DNA of 10,484 bases from CAZJYI01 sp964550025 (GCA_964550025.1 CAZJYI010000262.1:1-10484), one strand, 5' to 3'; positions 1 through 8,257 are shown, numbered from the stretch's first letter. Program-made: numbers and translations. The notes: generated by a model not told the origin, from the sequence alone.

Positions 1-3000
1 TACCAGCTCTCGGGCGACAACGGGACGAACTGGTACTACTGGAACGGCGGAGAGTGGGCCGACGTCCCCGTGACGTCCAACATGTGGCTGTACGCCAACG
101 AGTGGACGGAGATCAATGACCACATCGGTTCCGTCTATGAGCAGCTCTATGCCAAGGTCGGCGGCATTGTCAAGTTCAGGGCGCTGCTCTCGTCGCCGGG
201 CGACCTGCAGGTTGCGGTGGACCAGGTCTCCTTGACGATCTCCGAGGGTGCTCTCGTTCTCGAGTCCCCCAACGGCGACGAGACCGGCGAGAAAGCCTGG
301 GTTGTGGGTGTGCCGTATGACATCACATGGTCTTCGGGCGGCACCGTCAGCGACAACCTGATCATCCATTTGTACGACCAGAGCGGCGCCCGGCACGTGA
401 CGGCCCTGGCATCGGGGGTCGGGAACACGGGTCTGTACCACACGGTGATTGCCAACAACGAGGGCAGTGACTACCGCATTCGTATCATTGATGCCAACGA
501 TCCGACGGTGGAAGACTGGTCGGACGGGGATTTCGAGCTCGTACACAACTTCCGCCTGTCGGCCCCCAACGGGGGGGAGTTCTGGTATGCCACGCAGACC
601 AACGCGATTCAGTGGATCTCCCCGGGGCCCGATGTCCTGCACGTCGGCGACAACGTGCAGCTCTGGTTCAGCGCGGACGGCGGCAGCAATTTCTCCCCGG
701 CCATTGCATCGATCTCGACCAACCGGATCGGACGCAACACCTACCGCTGGTTGACGCCCTCCAATGATGCCAGCCTGATCTCGGAGACGGCGGTGATCGC
801 CGTGTCATCACCCACTCCGGACCCGCTGGCGCCGACGACCTACAAGGTAGACTTCTCGGACAGCATTTTCACGAACGCCGGGATTGCGATCACGTTCCCC
901 GCGCTGGGCGACGGCATCAAGATGGGAACGATCGCCAACGTCGAATGGACGGCCGCCGGCGCCGGTTTGGGCGGGGTCACCATCGAGTTCTTTAACGGGG
1001 CCAACTGGACCAACGTGACGACGCTGGCGCCGTGCCGGGCCGGTACGAACAGTTTTCCCGTGGAGCTTGTAGCGGAGAACCCGACGCAGGGGGCGCGGCT
1101 GCGCATTACCGCCAACGACGATGCGCTCGTATACGGTGTTTCGGACCCCTTCACGCTGGCCGACATCAACATCGTGTCGCCCGTGGGCGGGACGCCTGCC
1201 GAACGCGACCGGTGGCAGATCGACACGACGCACGAAGTCAAGTGGACGGCCGGCGGTGCAGGCGACTCCGTGGACATCGAGTATTCCACGGATCCCGCCC
1301 ACACGAACTGGGTTCCGATCGTCATGGGCTACAGCAACGTGAACAGCAGCGGGGCCGGCATCTACACCAACGTGGCCCCACCGTGGACGATTCTGGGCCC
1401 GCCTTCCTCGGACGCGATCATCCGTGTCCGATCCGTTTCACAGCCCGACCTGTTCGATTTGACCGAGCCGTTCTCGATTTCCGGCGTGCAGATCGCCGAG
1501 CCCAACGGGGGCGAGGCGTGGGAGTTCGCGGGAACCAACACGATACGCTGGCTGTTCCAGGACTCCGGTGCGGGCATCTCCATCTCCATTGCTTACGAGA
1601 ACAACCCCAGCAGCAACGACTACGAGCTGGTGATCGCGGACACGCTCGTCTTCAACAGATTCTTCGAGCTCACGCCCGGCATGCTCAGGCGGCCGTCCAA
1701 CTTCGCCCGCATGCGGATCACGGCCCGCAACCCGCCTGATGCCGAGCTGCTGCCCATGTTCGACGTGTCGGACGACAAGTTCCAGCTCAAGGGTATGAAG
1801 GTGGAGGTCCCGACGAACAGCGCCGTCTACACGTTGAGCACGACTGTTCCCCAGGGTCTGCAATGGTTCTCGGCGGGAGCGGACGATTCCAGCGCGGAAA
1901 TCTACTACTCCCGGGATGACGGCGTGACCTTCGATCCAGTGCCGCTGTCCGTTCTGCTCAACCAGGACGACGGTCCAGGAACGGGGTTGAACCAGCAGCC
2001 CTTCTCCGTTCCGAGGACCATCGTGCCTTCGACCAAGGCGCGACTCATGGTGAAGGCCGGGTCCTACGAAGCGATCTCGGAACCGTTCACCTCGCGCGGC
2101 GTGCGCTTCATCCGCCCGGCGGCCGGTGAAATGCTGGACATCGGCGCACGGGACGAGGTCATGCAGTGGATCACCGCGGGACTGTCCGCGGGAGCGTATG
2201 CGTACAACGACCTGTCCGTGACGGGCGTCGGCGGACCGTACGACAACGCCGCGATGCCGACCAACGCGTTTGTGGCAGGCTCCGCCATGTTCTGGAGCAT
2301 CCCCGCGGATCTCGACCCGACCACGAATGCCGTGATTCGAATGCGGGTGACGAGACCGGCGGAAGACACCGACGTCACGATGTACTCGGATCCCTTTACC
2401 TTGCGCGGCATCAAGGTCACCGTGCCGGGCATCGGGGCAAACTGGGACCACGGTGCGACCGAGACCGTGACCTACCTGGCCGCCGGCATGGGGGGTGGGG
2501 CCCGCGCCAGCCTCTACTACTCCCCCGACGGCATCGACTTCGACCTGGACAACCCCATCGTGCAGAACGATGACATCGAGGACGGCGCCAACAACGTGCC
2601 CTGGACCATCGAGGCGACCTCCGAGCTGACGCGCATGCCCTCGACCAATGCACACGTAATGGTTGTTTACGGCAGCTACACCAACGTGTCGCATGCGTTC
2701 ACTCTGAATGGTATCAAGGTGACCTCGCCCCTTGGGTCGGACATCTGGGCCGTGTCCGACGTGACCAATACCATCCGCTGGGCCGGTGTCGGTACGGTGG
2801 ATAACTACACCATCAACTACACGATCTGGGAGAACGGAACGCCCGTCGACACGCGGCCGATCGCCGCGGGCATTTCCGGCAACCAGTACGTCTGGACCAT
2901 GCCGAACGAATCGGTGGCCAGTAACGTGACCATCCAGGTGACCGACGGGAACTTCACGGGCATCTCCGAGATGTTCGAGATCGTGCCCCAGCCCTCCGTG

Positions 3001-6000
3001 CGCATTATCAACCCGAGCCCCGGCGACTTCTGGAAGGTCGGGACGACCAACAAGATCCAGTGGAGCAAGGGCGGCAGCATGGACAACGCCTTTGTGCTCT
3101 ACTATTCCACCGAACCGTATACGGTGACCAACGAGCTGTGGCGGGGGGCTTTCGATCTCAGGGCGGGCGTCTACAGCTTCGATTGGATCGTGCCGTTCCA
3201 GCTTGGACCGACGAAGCTCATCGTCACGAACCAGACCAGCGAACTGGTGAAGGACACGTTCGACGACTTCGATATCGCCGCGAAGTTCGATATCGAGGCG
3301 TTCAACACCGATTTGTACGCCCTGGAGACGCACGGCGTCATATGGGTCACGCGCGGTGACGTGGAAAGCGTGGACCTCTACTACTCCACCGACCTGGACC
3401 GTGCCCCCGGCAGTTGGAAACAGATCAATACGGAGGGACCGTACAGCGAGAACATCGGTCACAACAAGCCGGCCACGCCGTATCCGTGGACGCTGCCCAA
3501 CGTGAAGACCGACTCCATGTGGGTGCGCGTGCAGGACCACACCTATCCGACGGAACGCTTTGATGCCGCCGTCCCCGGACCGTACGACGATCTGGGGCCG
3601 TTCACCATCAACTACTACTCCGTGGTCTGGCGGGTCTTTGATGCCGTGAACTCCAACGAACTGGACCACCTCAGCGTGTCCGATACCTCCGGGTGGGCGG
3701 ATTCCGACCTCGACTCGCCTATCCTGCACGAGTACCCGTACGGCACCTGGAGCACCGTCTGGTTTCGCGAGTACTTCAGCGACAAGGTCGTCTTCAACTG
3801 GGATTCCGACGGCAACAAGACGAACATTGTCTACATGGAACGTTCGCAGATGGAGCCGGACTACAAAGTGCTGGCCGACTTCACCTACAACCCGCCGACA
3901 ACGAACTTCACGGTCCAGGCGTGGATCGAGCGCGGAGGGCAGATCCTCGAGAATGCCGACGAATGCACCGTCTTCATTTTCGACAGTGACGGCAACAAGA
4001 TCGAGACGGTGATAGAGGACGAGACGAAGCAGGGCGTCTTCTGGCTCACTTGGGACGTGCGCGCGACAGCGGCGGCGCGCGGGGAAACGTACGACGAATC
4101 CGACGTCTTCTTCGCCCAGGTGCAGATCAAGTTCTCCGGCGTGACCTATTCGTCCGGCCTGACGTCCACACTGCGTGTGGCCGCCAGCGGCGTGACCCTG
4201 GGCAACATCGAGGCGAACACCGCCGCCGTGCTTGATCTTGTGAAGTCCACGGGCTCCAACGTGACCGACCTGGTGACCGACAGCGGCATAATCAGGTCGA
4301 ACGTCAACAGCATTGCCGCCGGCATGGGCCTGCTGCTCAGCGAGATCGGCCAGGGCTTCTCCAACGTGGTGGGGACCGTCTCCAACATGTCCGTGGACCT
4401 GTCCAACTCCATCCTCCCCGCCCTGGACCAGGTGACCAACGATATCGCAATTCTGCTGCCGGCGGTAACCAACATGACCGCCGCGGTCTCCAACGTGAAC
4501 GAGAGCGCGGCCGCGACACTCGCGAGAATCCTCACGCGGCCGACCCAGGTCGTCGACGGAGAGACGATAACGATTCTCTACAAGACGCGGCCCAAGTACG
4601 GCGACGCCACGGTTGGAATCTCCGTCATCCCCGGGGGCAGCCTGGGCATGATGAGCGAAGTGTCCGACCTGGGGATCTACTCCGCCGAGGTCAACGTGAA
4701 CTGGGGCGTGGGCACGTATACCATCGTCTGCGAGGACCCGCTGGCGGAGGACCGCATGATCCTCGACGTGGTCGACCAGGCCAGCCTCAGCGCCGTGCCC
4801 AACATGCTGGTCGCCCTCAGCAACCGCATGGAAGAGGTCTTCGGCGAGTTGACTAACGTTACCGCGGTCATCGATGACATCGAGAATTTCCGTCCCCTGG
4901 TCGAGGCCATCAGCAACGATCTAAGGCAGATGACTTTCACGGTGACGAACGAGATCAGCAAGATCGGCGAGCTGAATGACATCCTGACGGGCATCGACAA
5001 GCTGACCAACTCGCTGGCCAATTTCGACGCCTCGTCGATCACGAACCTGGACGCGCAGCTCATCAAGCTGACCAATGCCCTGTCCGGTGTCGACTGGCAG
5101 GACATCCGGGACCTGCAGGGCGACATGGTCATTGTGACGGGTGCCCTCGAAGGGTTGGACAAGCTGACGACCATATCCGGGGATGTCACCAACCTGATCG
5201 ATTCGCTCGACCAAATCAGCGACGTGACCAACATCAGCGCGCAGCTCACGTACATCACGAACCAGCTCTTCGGCGTTGCCTGGGTGGATATCGTCGACAT
5301 TAGGGATACGGTGCACGGCGTGTCCAACGCCCTGAAGGACATCGACATCGGCTCGCTATCCAACCTGATCGGAAACGTTACCAACGAGCTCGGCAATCTC
5401 GACTGGGGCGATATCGACCAGCTTATGGCCGACTCCGTCTACACGACCAACCGCCTGGCCAGCCTGGCGGGTCTTGACGATCTTTCCACGAACATCGACA
5501 GTCTGACCAATGCCATTCATCAGATGTCCGCCGTCACCAACCTGGGACCGCAGATTGCCGAGCTGTCCAATGCGCTGGGGAACGTGGACTGGCAGGATAT
5601 CGAGCAACTCCAGAGCGACATGACCGCCACGACCAACGCCCTGGGGGGGCTGACGGAGCTGAAGGACATCGGGGGCACGCTGACGTCGCTGACGAACCTC
5701 CCGGATCGCATCTCGGCCCTGTCCAACCACCTTGCGCGGGTGGACTGGGACGACGTCGACCGGCTTGTTGCCGACGTCATCGGGGTCACCAATACCCTGG
5801 AAACCCTGGATGTCGACGAGCTGTCGGACAAGATCGGGGACATTACCAACCGGATGGGCGAGATCGACTGGGCGGACATCGACGCGATCAAGCTGGAGAT
5901 GGTTGAGGTGACGAATTCCATGAGCAAGCTGGACGACGTTGTCACGCAGGTCGGAGTGTTGACCAACGTCGCGCCGCAGCTGGAAACACTGGCCGGATCG

Positions 6001-6711
6001 CTGGACGATGCCGATCTGCCGGAGATTGCCACGGGTGTGCAGACGATCACCAACACCCTGGCGGGCTTCAACTGGTCGACCGTCCAGGGTGACGCCGTCC
6101 TGTCCCAGGATATCTGGGACATGCTCGACGCGAAATTGGGCAACGTGACGGATAGCGCGGATGTATCCACGTTCTTCGGGCGCCTGAACCAGATGACCGA
6201 GCGGCTGGGCGCTCTCGGCAGTCAGACCGAGGAAGCCAGCCGCAATGCCAAGATGGCCAAGACCAAGGCCCTGGAGGCCTCGTCGGGCATACAGGCGCTG
6301 AAGACCGTGATCGAGGAAGGCGATTTTGCCGAGGCATTGGGTAAGATCGAGGCCGTCAGAGACGGCATCGGGGAGGCCCTCGCCGTGATCGGAGGGATTC
6401 CCGACATGCTGCCCACGGAAGAATACAATCAGAACATGATGACCGCGGCCGACGAACTGCTGCAGTGGGCCAGGGCCGACGGGTGGAAGGGCCTCGAGAA
6501 GCTCGGGTTGGGTGCGTTGCAGGAGGAGGATGCGGAGAAGGAAGAGGGCAAGGTCGGTCCCGGGGTGGCGGATGCGCCCGAGAAGGCCACGGTCGAGGAC
6601 CTGAACAGGAACATGAACAATGTGAAAAGCTCGCTCGACTTCATGCAGAAGGCGGTTGACGAGATGCGTTACAAGGTCACGGTCGAATCGACGCTGGTTG
6701 GAGGGGGTTGA
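1..6711 (+). CDS. Giant secreted-type repeat protein, beta-sandwich array plus coiled-coil stalk (5' end missing)
   Basis: The frame is open from the first base, so the start lies upstream; 2236 residues are visible, ending at TGA 6709-6711. In order: the tail of an N-terminal domain with a Trp/Tyr-rich NGTNWYYWNGGEW stretch (residues 8-20); eleven beta-sandwich modules of about 94-111 residues (85-1203) with the pattern xPNGGExW...TNxIxW...YYS, resembling the Kre9/KNH-type domains of bacterial surface proteins; a different beta region (about 1204-1400) with two DSDGNK motifs; a Ser/Asn/Val helical segment (about 1400-1510); a small beta domain (about 1514-1590); a long helical array with repeated TN and W-D-I motifs (about 1592-2050); and a helical, charged C-terminus (about 2054-2236) ending in three Gly. 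Cysteine is rare and no transmembrane helix or sorting motif is visible at the C-terminus. I infer an extracellular or periplasmic fibre with a globular array and a stalk. The function is not recognised. The next gene starts 124 nt downstream on the same strand. Confidence 0.93.
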   Translation, partial: YQLSGDNGTNWYYWNGGEWADVPVTSNMWLYANEWTEINDHIGSVYEQLYAKVGGIVKFRALLSSPGDLQVAVDQVSLTISEGALVLESPNGDETGEKAWVVGVPYDITWSSGGTVSDNLIIHLYDQSGARHVTALASGVGNTGLYHTVIANNEGSDYRIRIIDANDPTVEDWSDGDFELVHNFRLSAPNGGEFWYATQTNAIQWISPGPDVLHVGDNVQLWFSADGGSNFSPAIASISTNRIGRNTYRWLTPSNDASLISETAVIAVSSPTPDPLAPTTYKVDFSDSIFTNAGIAITFPALGDGIKMGTIANVEWTAAGAGLGGVTIEFFNGANWTNVTTLAPCRAGTNSFPVELVAENPTQGARLRITANDDALVYGVSDPFTLADINIVSPVGGTPAERDRWQIDTTHEVKWTAGGAGDSVDIEYSTDPAHTNWVPIVMGYSNVNSSGAGIYTNVAPPWTILGPPSSDAIIRVRSVSQPDLFDLTEPFSISGVQIAEPNGGEAWEFAGTNTIRWLFQDSGAGISISIAYENNPSSNDYELVIADTLVFNRFFELTPGMLRRPSNFARMRITARNPPDAELLPMFDVSDDKFQLKGMKVEVPTNSAVYTLSTTVPQGLQWFSAGADDSSAEIYYSRDDGVTFDPVPLSVLLNQDDGPGTGLNQQPFSVPRTIVPSTKARLMVKAGSYEAISEPFTSRGVRFIRPAAGEMLDIGARDEVMQWITAGLSAGAYAYNDLSVTGVGGPYDNAAMPTNAFVAGSAMFWSIPADLDPTTNAVIRMRVTRPAEDTDVTMYSDPFTLRGIKVTVPGIGANWDHGATETVTYLAAGMGGGARASLYYSPDGIDFDLDNPIVQNDDIEDGANNVPWTIEATSELTRMPSTNAHVMVVYGSYTNVSHAFTLNGIKVTSPLGSDIWAVSDVTNTIRWAGVGTVDNYTINYTIWENGTPVDTRPIAAGISGNQYVWTMPNESVASNVTIQVTDGNFTGISEMFEIVPQPSVRIINPSPGDFWKVGTTNKIQWSKGGSMDNAFVLYYSTEPYTVTNELWRGAFDLRAGVYSFDWIVPFQLGPTKLIVTNQTSELVKDTFDDFDIAAKFDIEAFNTDLYALETHGVIWVTRGDVESVDLYYSTDLDRAPGSWKQINTEGPYSENIGHNKPATPYPWTLPNVKTDSMWVRVQDHTYPTERFDAAVPGPYDDLGPFTINYYSVVWRVFDAVNSNELDHLSVSDTSGWADSDLDSPILHEYPYGTWSTVWFREYFSDKVVFNWDSDGNKTNIVYMERSQMEPDYKVLADFTYNPPTTNFTVQAWIERGGQILENADECTVFIFDSDGNKIETVIEDETKQGVFWLTWDVRATAAARGETYDESDVFFAQVQIKFSGVTYSSGLTSTLRVAASGVTLGNIEANTAAVLDLVKSTGSNVTDLVTDSGIIRSNVNSIAAGMGLLLSEIGQGFSNVVGTVSNMSVDLSNSILPALDQVTNDIAILLPAVTNMTAAVSNVNESAAATLARILTRPTQVVDGETITILYKTRPKYGDATVGISVIPGGSLGMMSEVSDLGIYSAEVNVNWGVGTYTIVCEDPLAEDRMILDVVDQASLSAVPNMLVALSNRMEEVFGELTNVTAVIDDIENFRPLVEAISNDLRQMTFTVTNEISKIGELNDILTGIDKLTNSLANFDASSITNLDAQLIKLTNALSGVDWQDIRDLQGDMVIVTGALEGLDKLTTISGDVTNLIDSLDQISDVTNISAQLTYITNQLFGVAWVDIVDIRDTVHGVSNALKDIDIGSLSNLIGNVTNELGNLDWGDIDQLMADSVYTTNRLASLAGLDDLSTNIDSLTNAIHQMSAVTNLGPQIAELSNALGNVDWQDIEQLQSDMTATTNALGGLTELKDIGGTLTSLTNLPDRISALSNHLARVDWDDVDRLVADVIGVTNTLETLDVDELSDKIGDITNRMGEIDWADIDAIKLEMVEVTNSMSKLDDVVTQVGVLTNVAPQLETLAGSLDDADLPEIATGVQTITNTLAGFNWSTVQGDAVLSQDIWDMLDAKLGNVTDSADVSTFFGRLNQMTERLGALGSQTEEASRNAKMAKTKALEASSGIQALKTVIEEGDFAEALGKIEAVRDGIGEALAVIGGIPDMLPTEEYNQNMMTAADELLQWARADGWKGLEKLGLGALQEEDAEKEEGKVGPGVADAPEKATVEDLNRNMNNVKSSLDFMQKAVDEMRYKVTVESTLVGGG
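253..3609 (+). repeat. Eleven tandem beta-sandwich modules (NGGE...IxW type) within the giant protein
   Basis: These are protein-level repeats. The conserved aromatic that ends the IxW motif (ITW, IQW, VEW, VKW, IRW, LQW, MQW, VTY, IRW, IQW, VIW) falls at nt 328, 613, 946, 1243, 1549, 1864, 2167, 2473, 2779, 3061 and 3343. The spacing is therefore 95, 111, 99, 102, 105, 101, 102, 102, 94 and 94 residues. About 15 residues earlier, most copies have a Pro-Asn-Gly-Gly-Glu or related turn, best kept in copies 2 and 5 (PNGGEFW, PNGGEAW). About 20 residues later many have a tyrosine strand such as IYYS, LYYS or IEYS. Copy 8 has Tyr in place of Trp. The DNA has diverged strongly between copies, which suggests an old array. 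The family assignment (Kre9/KNH-like) is from pattern memory only. Confidence 0.8.
4950..6120 (+). repeat. Helical W-D-I / TN repeat array in the stalk of the giant protein
   Basis: This stretch encodes a low-complexity helical array rich in Leu, Ile, Asp, Asn and Thr. Its core unit reads roughly hTNxLxxVDWxDIxxLxxDMxxxTNxL, where h is Leu, Ile or Val. The tryptophan of the DW-type core lies at nt 5095, 5281, 5404, 5590, 5746, 5869 and 6073, giving steps of 62, 41, 62, 52, 41 and 68 residues. TN dipeptides recur at about 10-12 residue steps in places, compatible with hendecad-like or heptad-like coiled-coil packing. Copies 1 and 4 (VDWQDI in both) are the most alike. I infer an elongated coiled-coil stalk or fibre. 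Confidence 0.75.
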
Positions 6712-6734
6712 TCCGCCCGGCAGAAGCAGGCGGG

Positions 6735-6790
6735 GGATTGCGGATTCGATACCGCGAATCCGCAATCCGTGATCCGAAATCCGCAATTCC
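6735..6790. repeat. Intergenic palindromic repeat built on ATCCGCAAT/ATTGCGGAT
   Basis: A perfect 14-bp inverted repeat (6735-6748 with 6755-6768) flanks a 6-nt loop. A near-direct copy of the right arm, with one extra base in two places, follows at 6775-6790. The 9-mer ATCCGCAAT occurs at 6758-6766 and 6779-6787, and its reverse complement at 6737-6745. There is no T-run right after the stem, so it is not a typical intrinsic terminator, although it could protect or end the giant gene's mRNA. Similar CGGATT/AATCCG-rich units are scattered between genes in Verrucomicrobia and Planctomycetes, and their translations give spurious RIxDxGLRI-like peptides. I infer a non-autonomous interspersed element. 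Confidence 0.7.
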
Positions 6791-6797
6791 TTTTACG

Positions 6798-6826
6798 TTG
6801 CCCGTGCGTGGCACAGTTGGTATGTT
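6798..6826 (+). promoter_or_regulatory. Weak sigma70-like promoter candidate
   Basis: TTGCCC at 6798-6803 and TATGTT at 6821-6826 are separated by exactly 17 bp, and each matches 4 of 6 consensus bases. Transcription would begin at about 6832-6834, immediately before the ATG at 6836. That would agree with the absence of a Shine-Dalgarno sequence there (a leaderless or near-leaderless message). Matches this weak are common by chance. Confidence 0.2.
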
Positions 6827-6835
6827 CTGCTGATC

Positions 6836-8164
6836 ATGGTGAGATTTGGTCCGAGATCCGGTAGGCCGTTCAAGGTCGCACTCGCGGGTGCGGCTGTCCT
6901 GGCTTGCGTTGTGCAGGTTACGTTCGGGAACACGATCTTCCTGCGCATACGATCGGCCAACCGCCACGACAAGGAGCAGAACGTCCCTATCCGCTCCCCT
7001 CTGCCCGACCGCATCACGACCAATGACATTGTCGATCTCGACGGGCTTTCGCTGGGGTACGACCTCAAGACTGACACCTACTTCGTCCACAAGGACATCC
7101 TTCTCGGTCCCAAGGAAATCGAGGTCTTCCGGGTCGAACTGAGAGACGTCTGGATTATTCCGGATGAGACGCTGAACGAGCTGCAGGGGCACACCGAGGA
7201 TCTTGCGGAGAAGCTGGACGGGACCGAGTACGGAACGACCGGGTCGGCCATGCGCGAGCAGATCCTGGAAACGCTCCGGGACGTCCGGGAGCTGCAGGAC
7301 AAGAACAAAATACGCTCCGGCGACGAAGCGCTGGAGCACATCCGGGCGTACGAGGCGAACCTGCGCGAACTGGAGTTGGTGCGCAAGTACGTCGGGCGCC
7401 TCGAGAATCTCGTTCTCAGCACCGGTCAGGATACGGGAAAGCTGATAGGCGGCTACAAGACATCGGCCAGACCCCGGCGTGACGTTGAGCTTTCGGATGA
7501 CGAATACAAGACGGCCGTGATTCGGATCACGTATCGGAACACCTCGCCGGATGCCGAACGTGTGGAGAATGTCCGCTACAATTTCCCGTCGGAGATCAAG
7601 GTGAACGATGTTCTCGATCCCGACGGGCTCGAGATCGACAACGACGTCAAGACCGGCACCTGTTTTGTCTTCAAGAACGACGTGGTGATTCCGCCCGAGG
7701 ACTCGATCACTTACGAGGTCAAGATCCGTGACAAGTGGAACGTGAACCACTATCGCTTCGGCGCATTGCGGGACTTTGCCCAGGACGTGCTCAATCGCGT
7801 GTCGGCCAGGAGTCGCTACAAGTCGGTTGAAGACCGCCTGAGGGAACTGATTGGCGAAGTCGACGCCATCGAACAGGAAGAGACGCCGAAAGTTCTTAAT
7901 GATAAATACGTTGCGTATTTTCGCAACCAGTCTTCCCGGCTCGACCTGATCGAACAGAAGATCAACCGTATCGAGTCGGCCCTGCGCCCCATGCAGAAGC
8001 CTCCCGAATGGGGCTTTCCGGTCAAGCCGCCCAGCATGAAAACCACCTGGCTGATCATCTACATTATCCTTGGCTTCCTGGCTCTGTTGAGTTTATTATT
8101 TTTCCTGCGATGGTTCGGCGGCGGCTCCGGTTCGGGAACCGGTGGCCCCCCAGGGGGCAGGTGA
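6836..8164 (+). CDS. Exported membrane-anchored protein with duplicated domain and coiled coils
   Basis: This 442-residue protein is not recognised as a named family. Residues 1-31 look like a signal peptide: Arg/Lys-rich start, hydrophobic stretch about 13-29, likely cleavage near the Gly31-Asn32 region. A Cys at 24 after VLA makes a lipoprotein signal possible but weak. Residues 33-112 and 226-306 are two copies of one domain; both contain ND(I/V)xDxDGL, a D(L/V)KT turn, a FVxK strand and a (L/I)RDxW ending. Each is followed by a charged helical segment (about 112-200 and 307-385) likely to form a coiled coil. A Pro-rich linker (388-400) leads to one transmembrane helix (about 405-424) and a Gly/Ser/Pro tail of about 15 residues. 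With a cleaved signal, most of the protein would lie outside the cytoplasmic membrane. The ATG at 6836 is chosen because it gives the signal peptide; no good Shine-Dalgarno precedes it. Its position before two F1-alpha-like genes suggests, by inference only, an anchor, stator or receptor for them. Confidence 0.88.
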   Translation: MVRFGPRSGRPFKVALAGAAVLACVVQVTFGNTIFLRIRSANRHDKEQNVPIRSPLPDRITTNDIVDLDGLSLGYDLKTDTYFVHKDILLGPKEIEVFRVELRDVWIIPDETLNELQGHTEDLAEKLDGTEYGTTGSAMREQILETLRDVRELQDKNKIRSGDEALEHIRAYEANLRELELVRKYVGRLENLVLSTGQDTGKLIGGYKTSARPRRDVELSDDEYKTAVIRITYRNTSPDAERVENVRYNFPSEIKVNDVLDPDGLEIDNDVKTGTCFVFKNDVVIPPEDSITYEVKIRDKWNVNHYRFGALRDFAQDVLNRVSARSRYKSVEDRLRELIGEVDAIEQEETPKVLNDKYVAYFRNQSSRLDLIEQKINRIESALRPMQKPPEWGFPVKPPSMKTTWLIIYIILGFLALLSLLFFLRWFGGGSGSGTGGPPGGR

Positions 8165-8187
8165 CCGGAGCGGAATGCCGCCGGGCT

Positions 8188-8212
8188 GCCCTTCATGCCT
8201 GAAGGCGGTTTT
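8188..8212 (+). terminator. Possible weak intrinsic terminator after the membrane protein gene
   Basis: A perfect 6-bp stem CCTTCA/TGAAGG (8190-8195 with 8200-8205) closes a TGCC tetraloop. It may be extended by a G-C pair across a bulged C, and is followed by CGG and four T (8209-8212). The stem is short and the T-run minimal, so termination may be partial or absent. A competing pairing of 8177-8182 with 8204-8209 is also possible. It starts about 25 nt after the stop codon of the membrane protein gene. Confidence 0.3.
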
Positions 8213-8235
8213 CGTGGCGGCCTTGGTAACGTTGC

Positions 8236-8257
8236 ATGCCGGGAGCGTTCCCGGCAT
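8236..8257 (+). other. Perfect 9-bp hairpin just upstream of the first F1-alpha-like gene
   Basis: ATGCCGGGA (8236-8244) pairs perfectly with TCCCGGCAT (8249-8257) around the 4-nt loop GCGT. Only three T follow, so it is a poor terminator. It ends 7 nt before the Shine-Dalgarno at 8265, a position suited to mRNA stabilisation or control of translation. The hairpin also contains the ATG at 8236 that would start a longer form of the ATPase, which argues against that start. Confidence 0.5.

Noticed and set aside
1032..1739. Plus-strand frame of 235 codons inside the giant gene
   Set aside because: Arg/Gly/His-rich out-of-frame shadow without a ribosome binding site; the overlapping frame carries the conserved repeat motifs.
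1438..3729. Long minus-strand open frame of 763 codons
   Set aside because: It is the reverse shadow of the giant gene in GC-rich DNA; the translation is His/Val/Gly/Arg-rich, has no domain pattern, and the opposite strand has clear repeat structure.
6735..6768. Palindrome as an intrinsic terminator of the giant gene
   Set aside because: No T-run follows the stem; the repeated unit beside it points to an interspersed repeat instead, though some effect on the transcript end is possible.
6809..6830. Sigma54-type promoter suggested by TGGCAC
   Set aside because: The TTGCW element expected about 5 nt later is absent; the next GC is too far away.
5356..7750. Long minus-strand open frames (476 and 357 codons) spanning the intergenic repeat
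   Set aside because: They run antisense to two well-supported genes, cross the palindromic element (giving RISDHGLRIRG-like and RIADSRYRI-like peptides), and show no recognisable domain.
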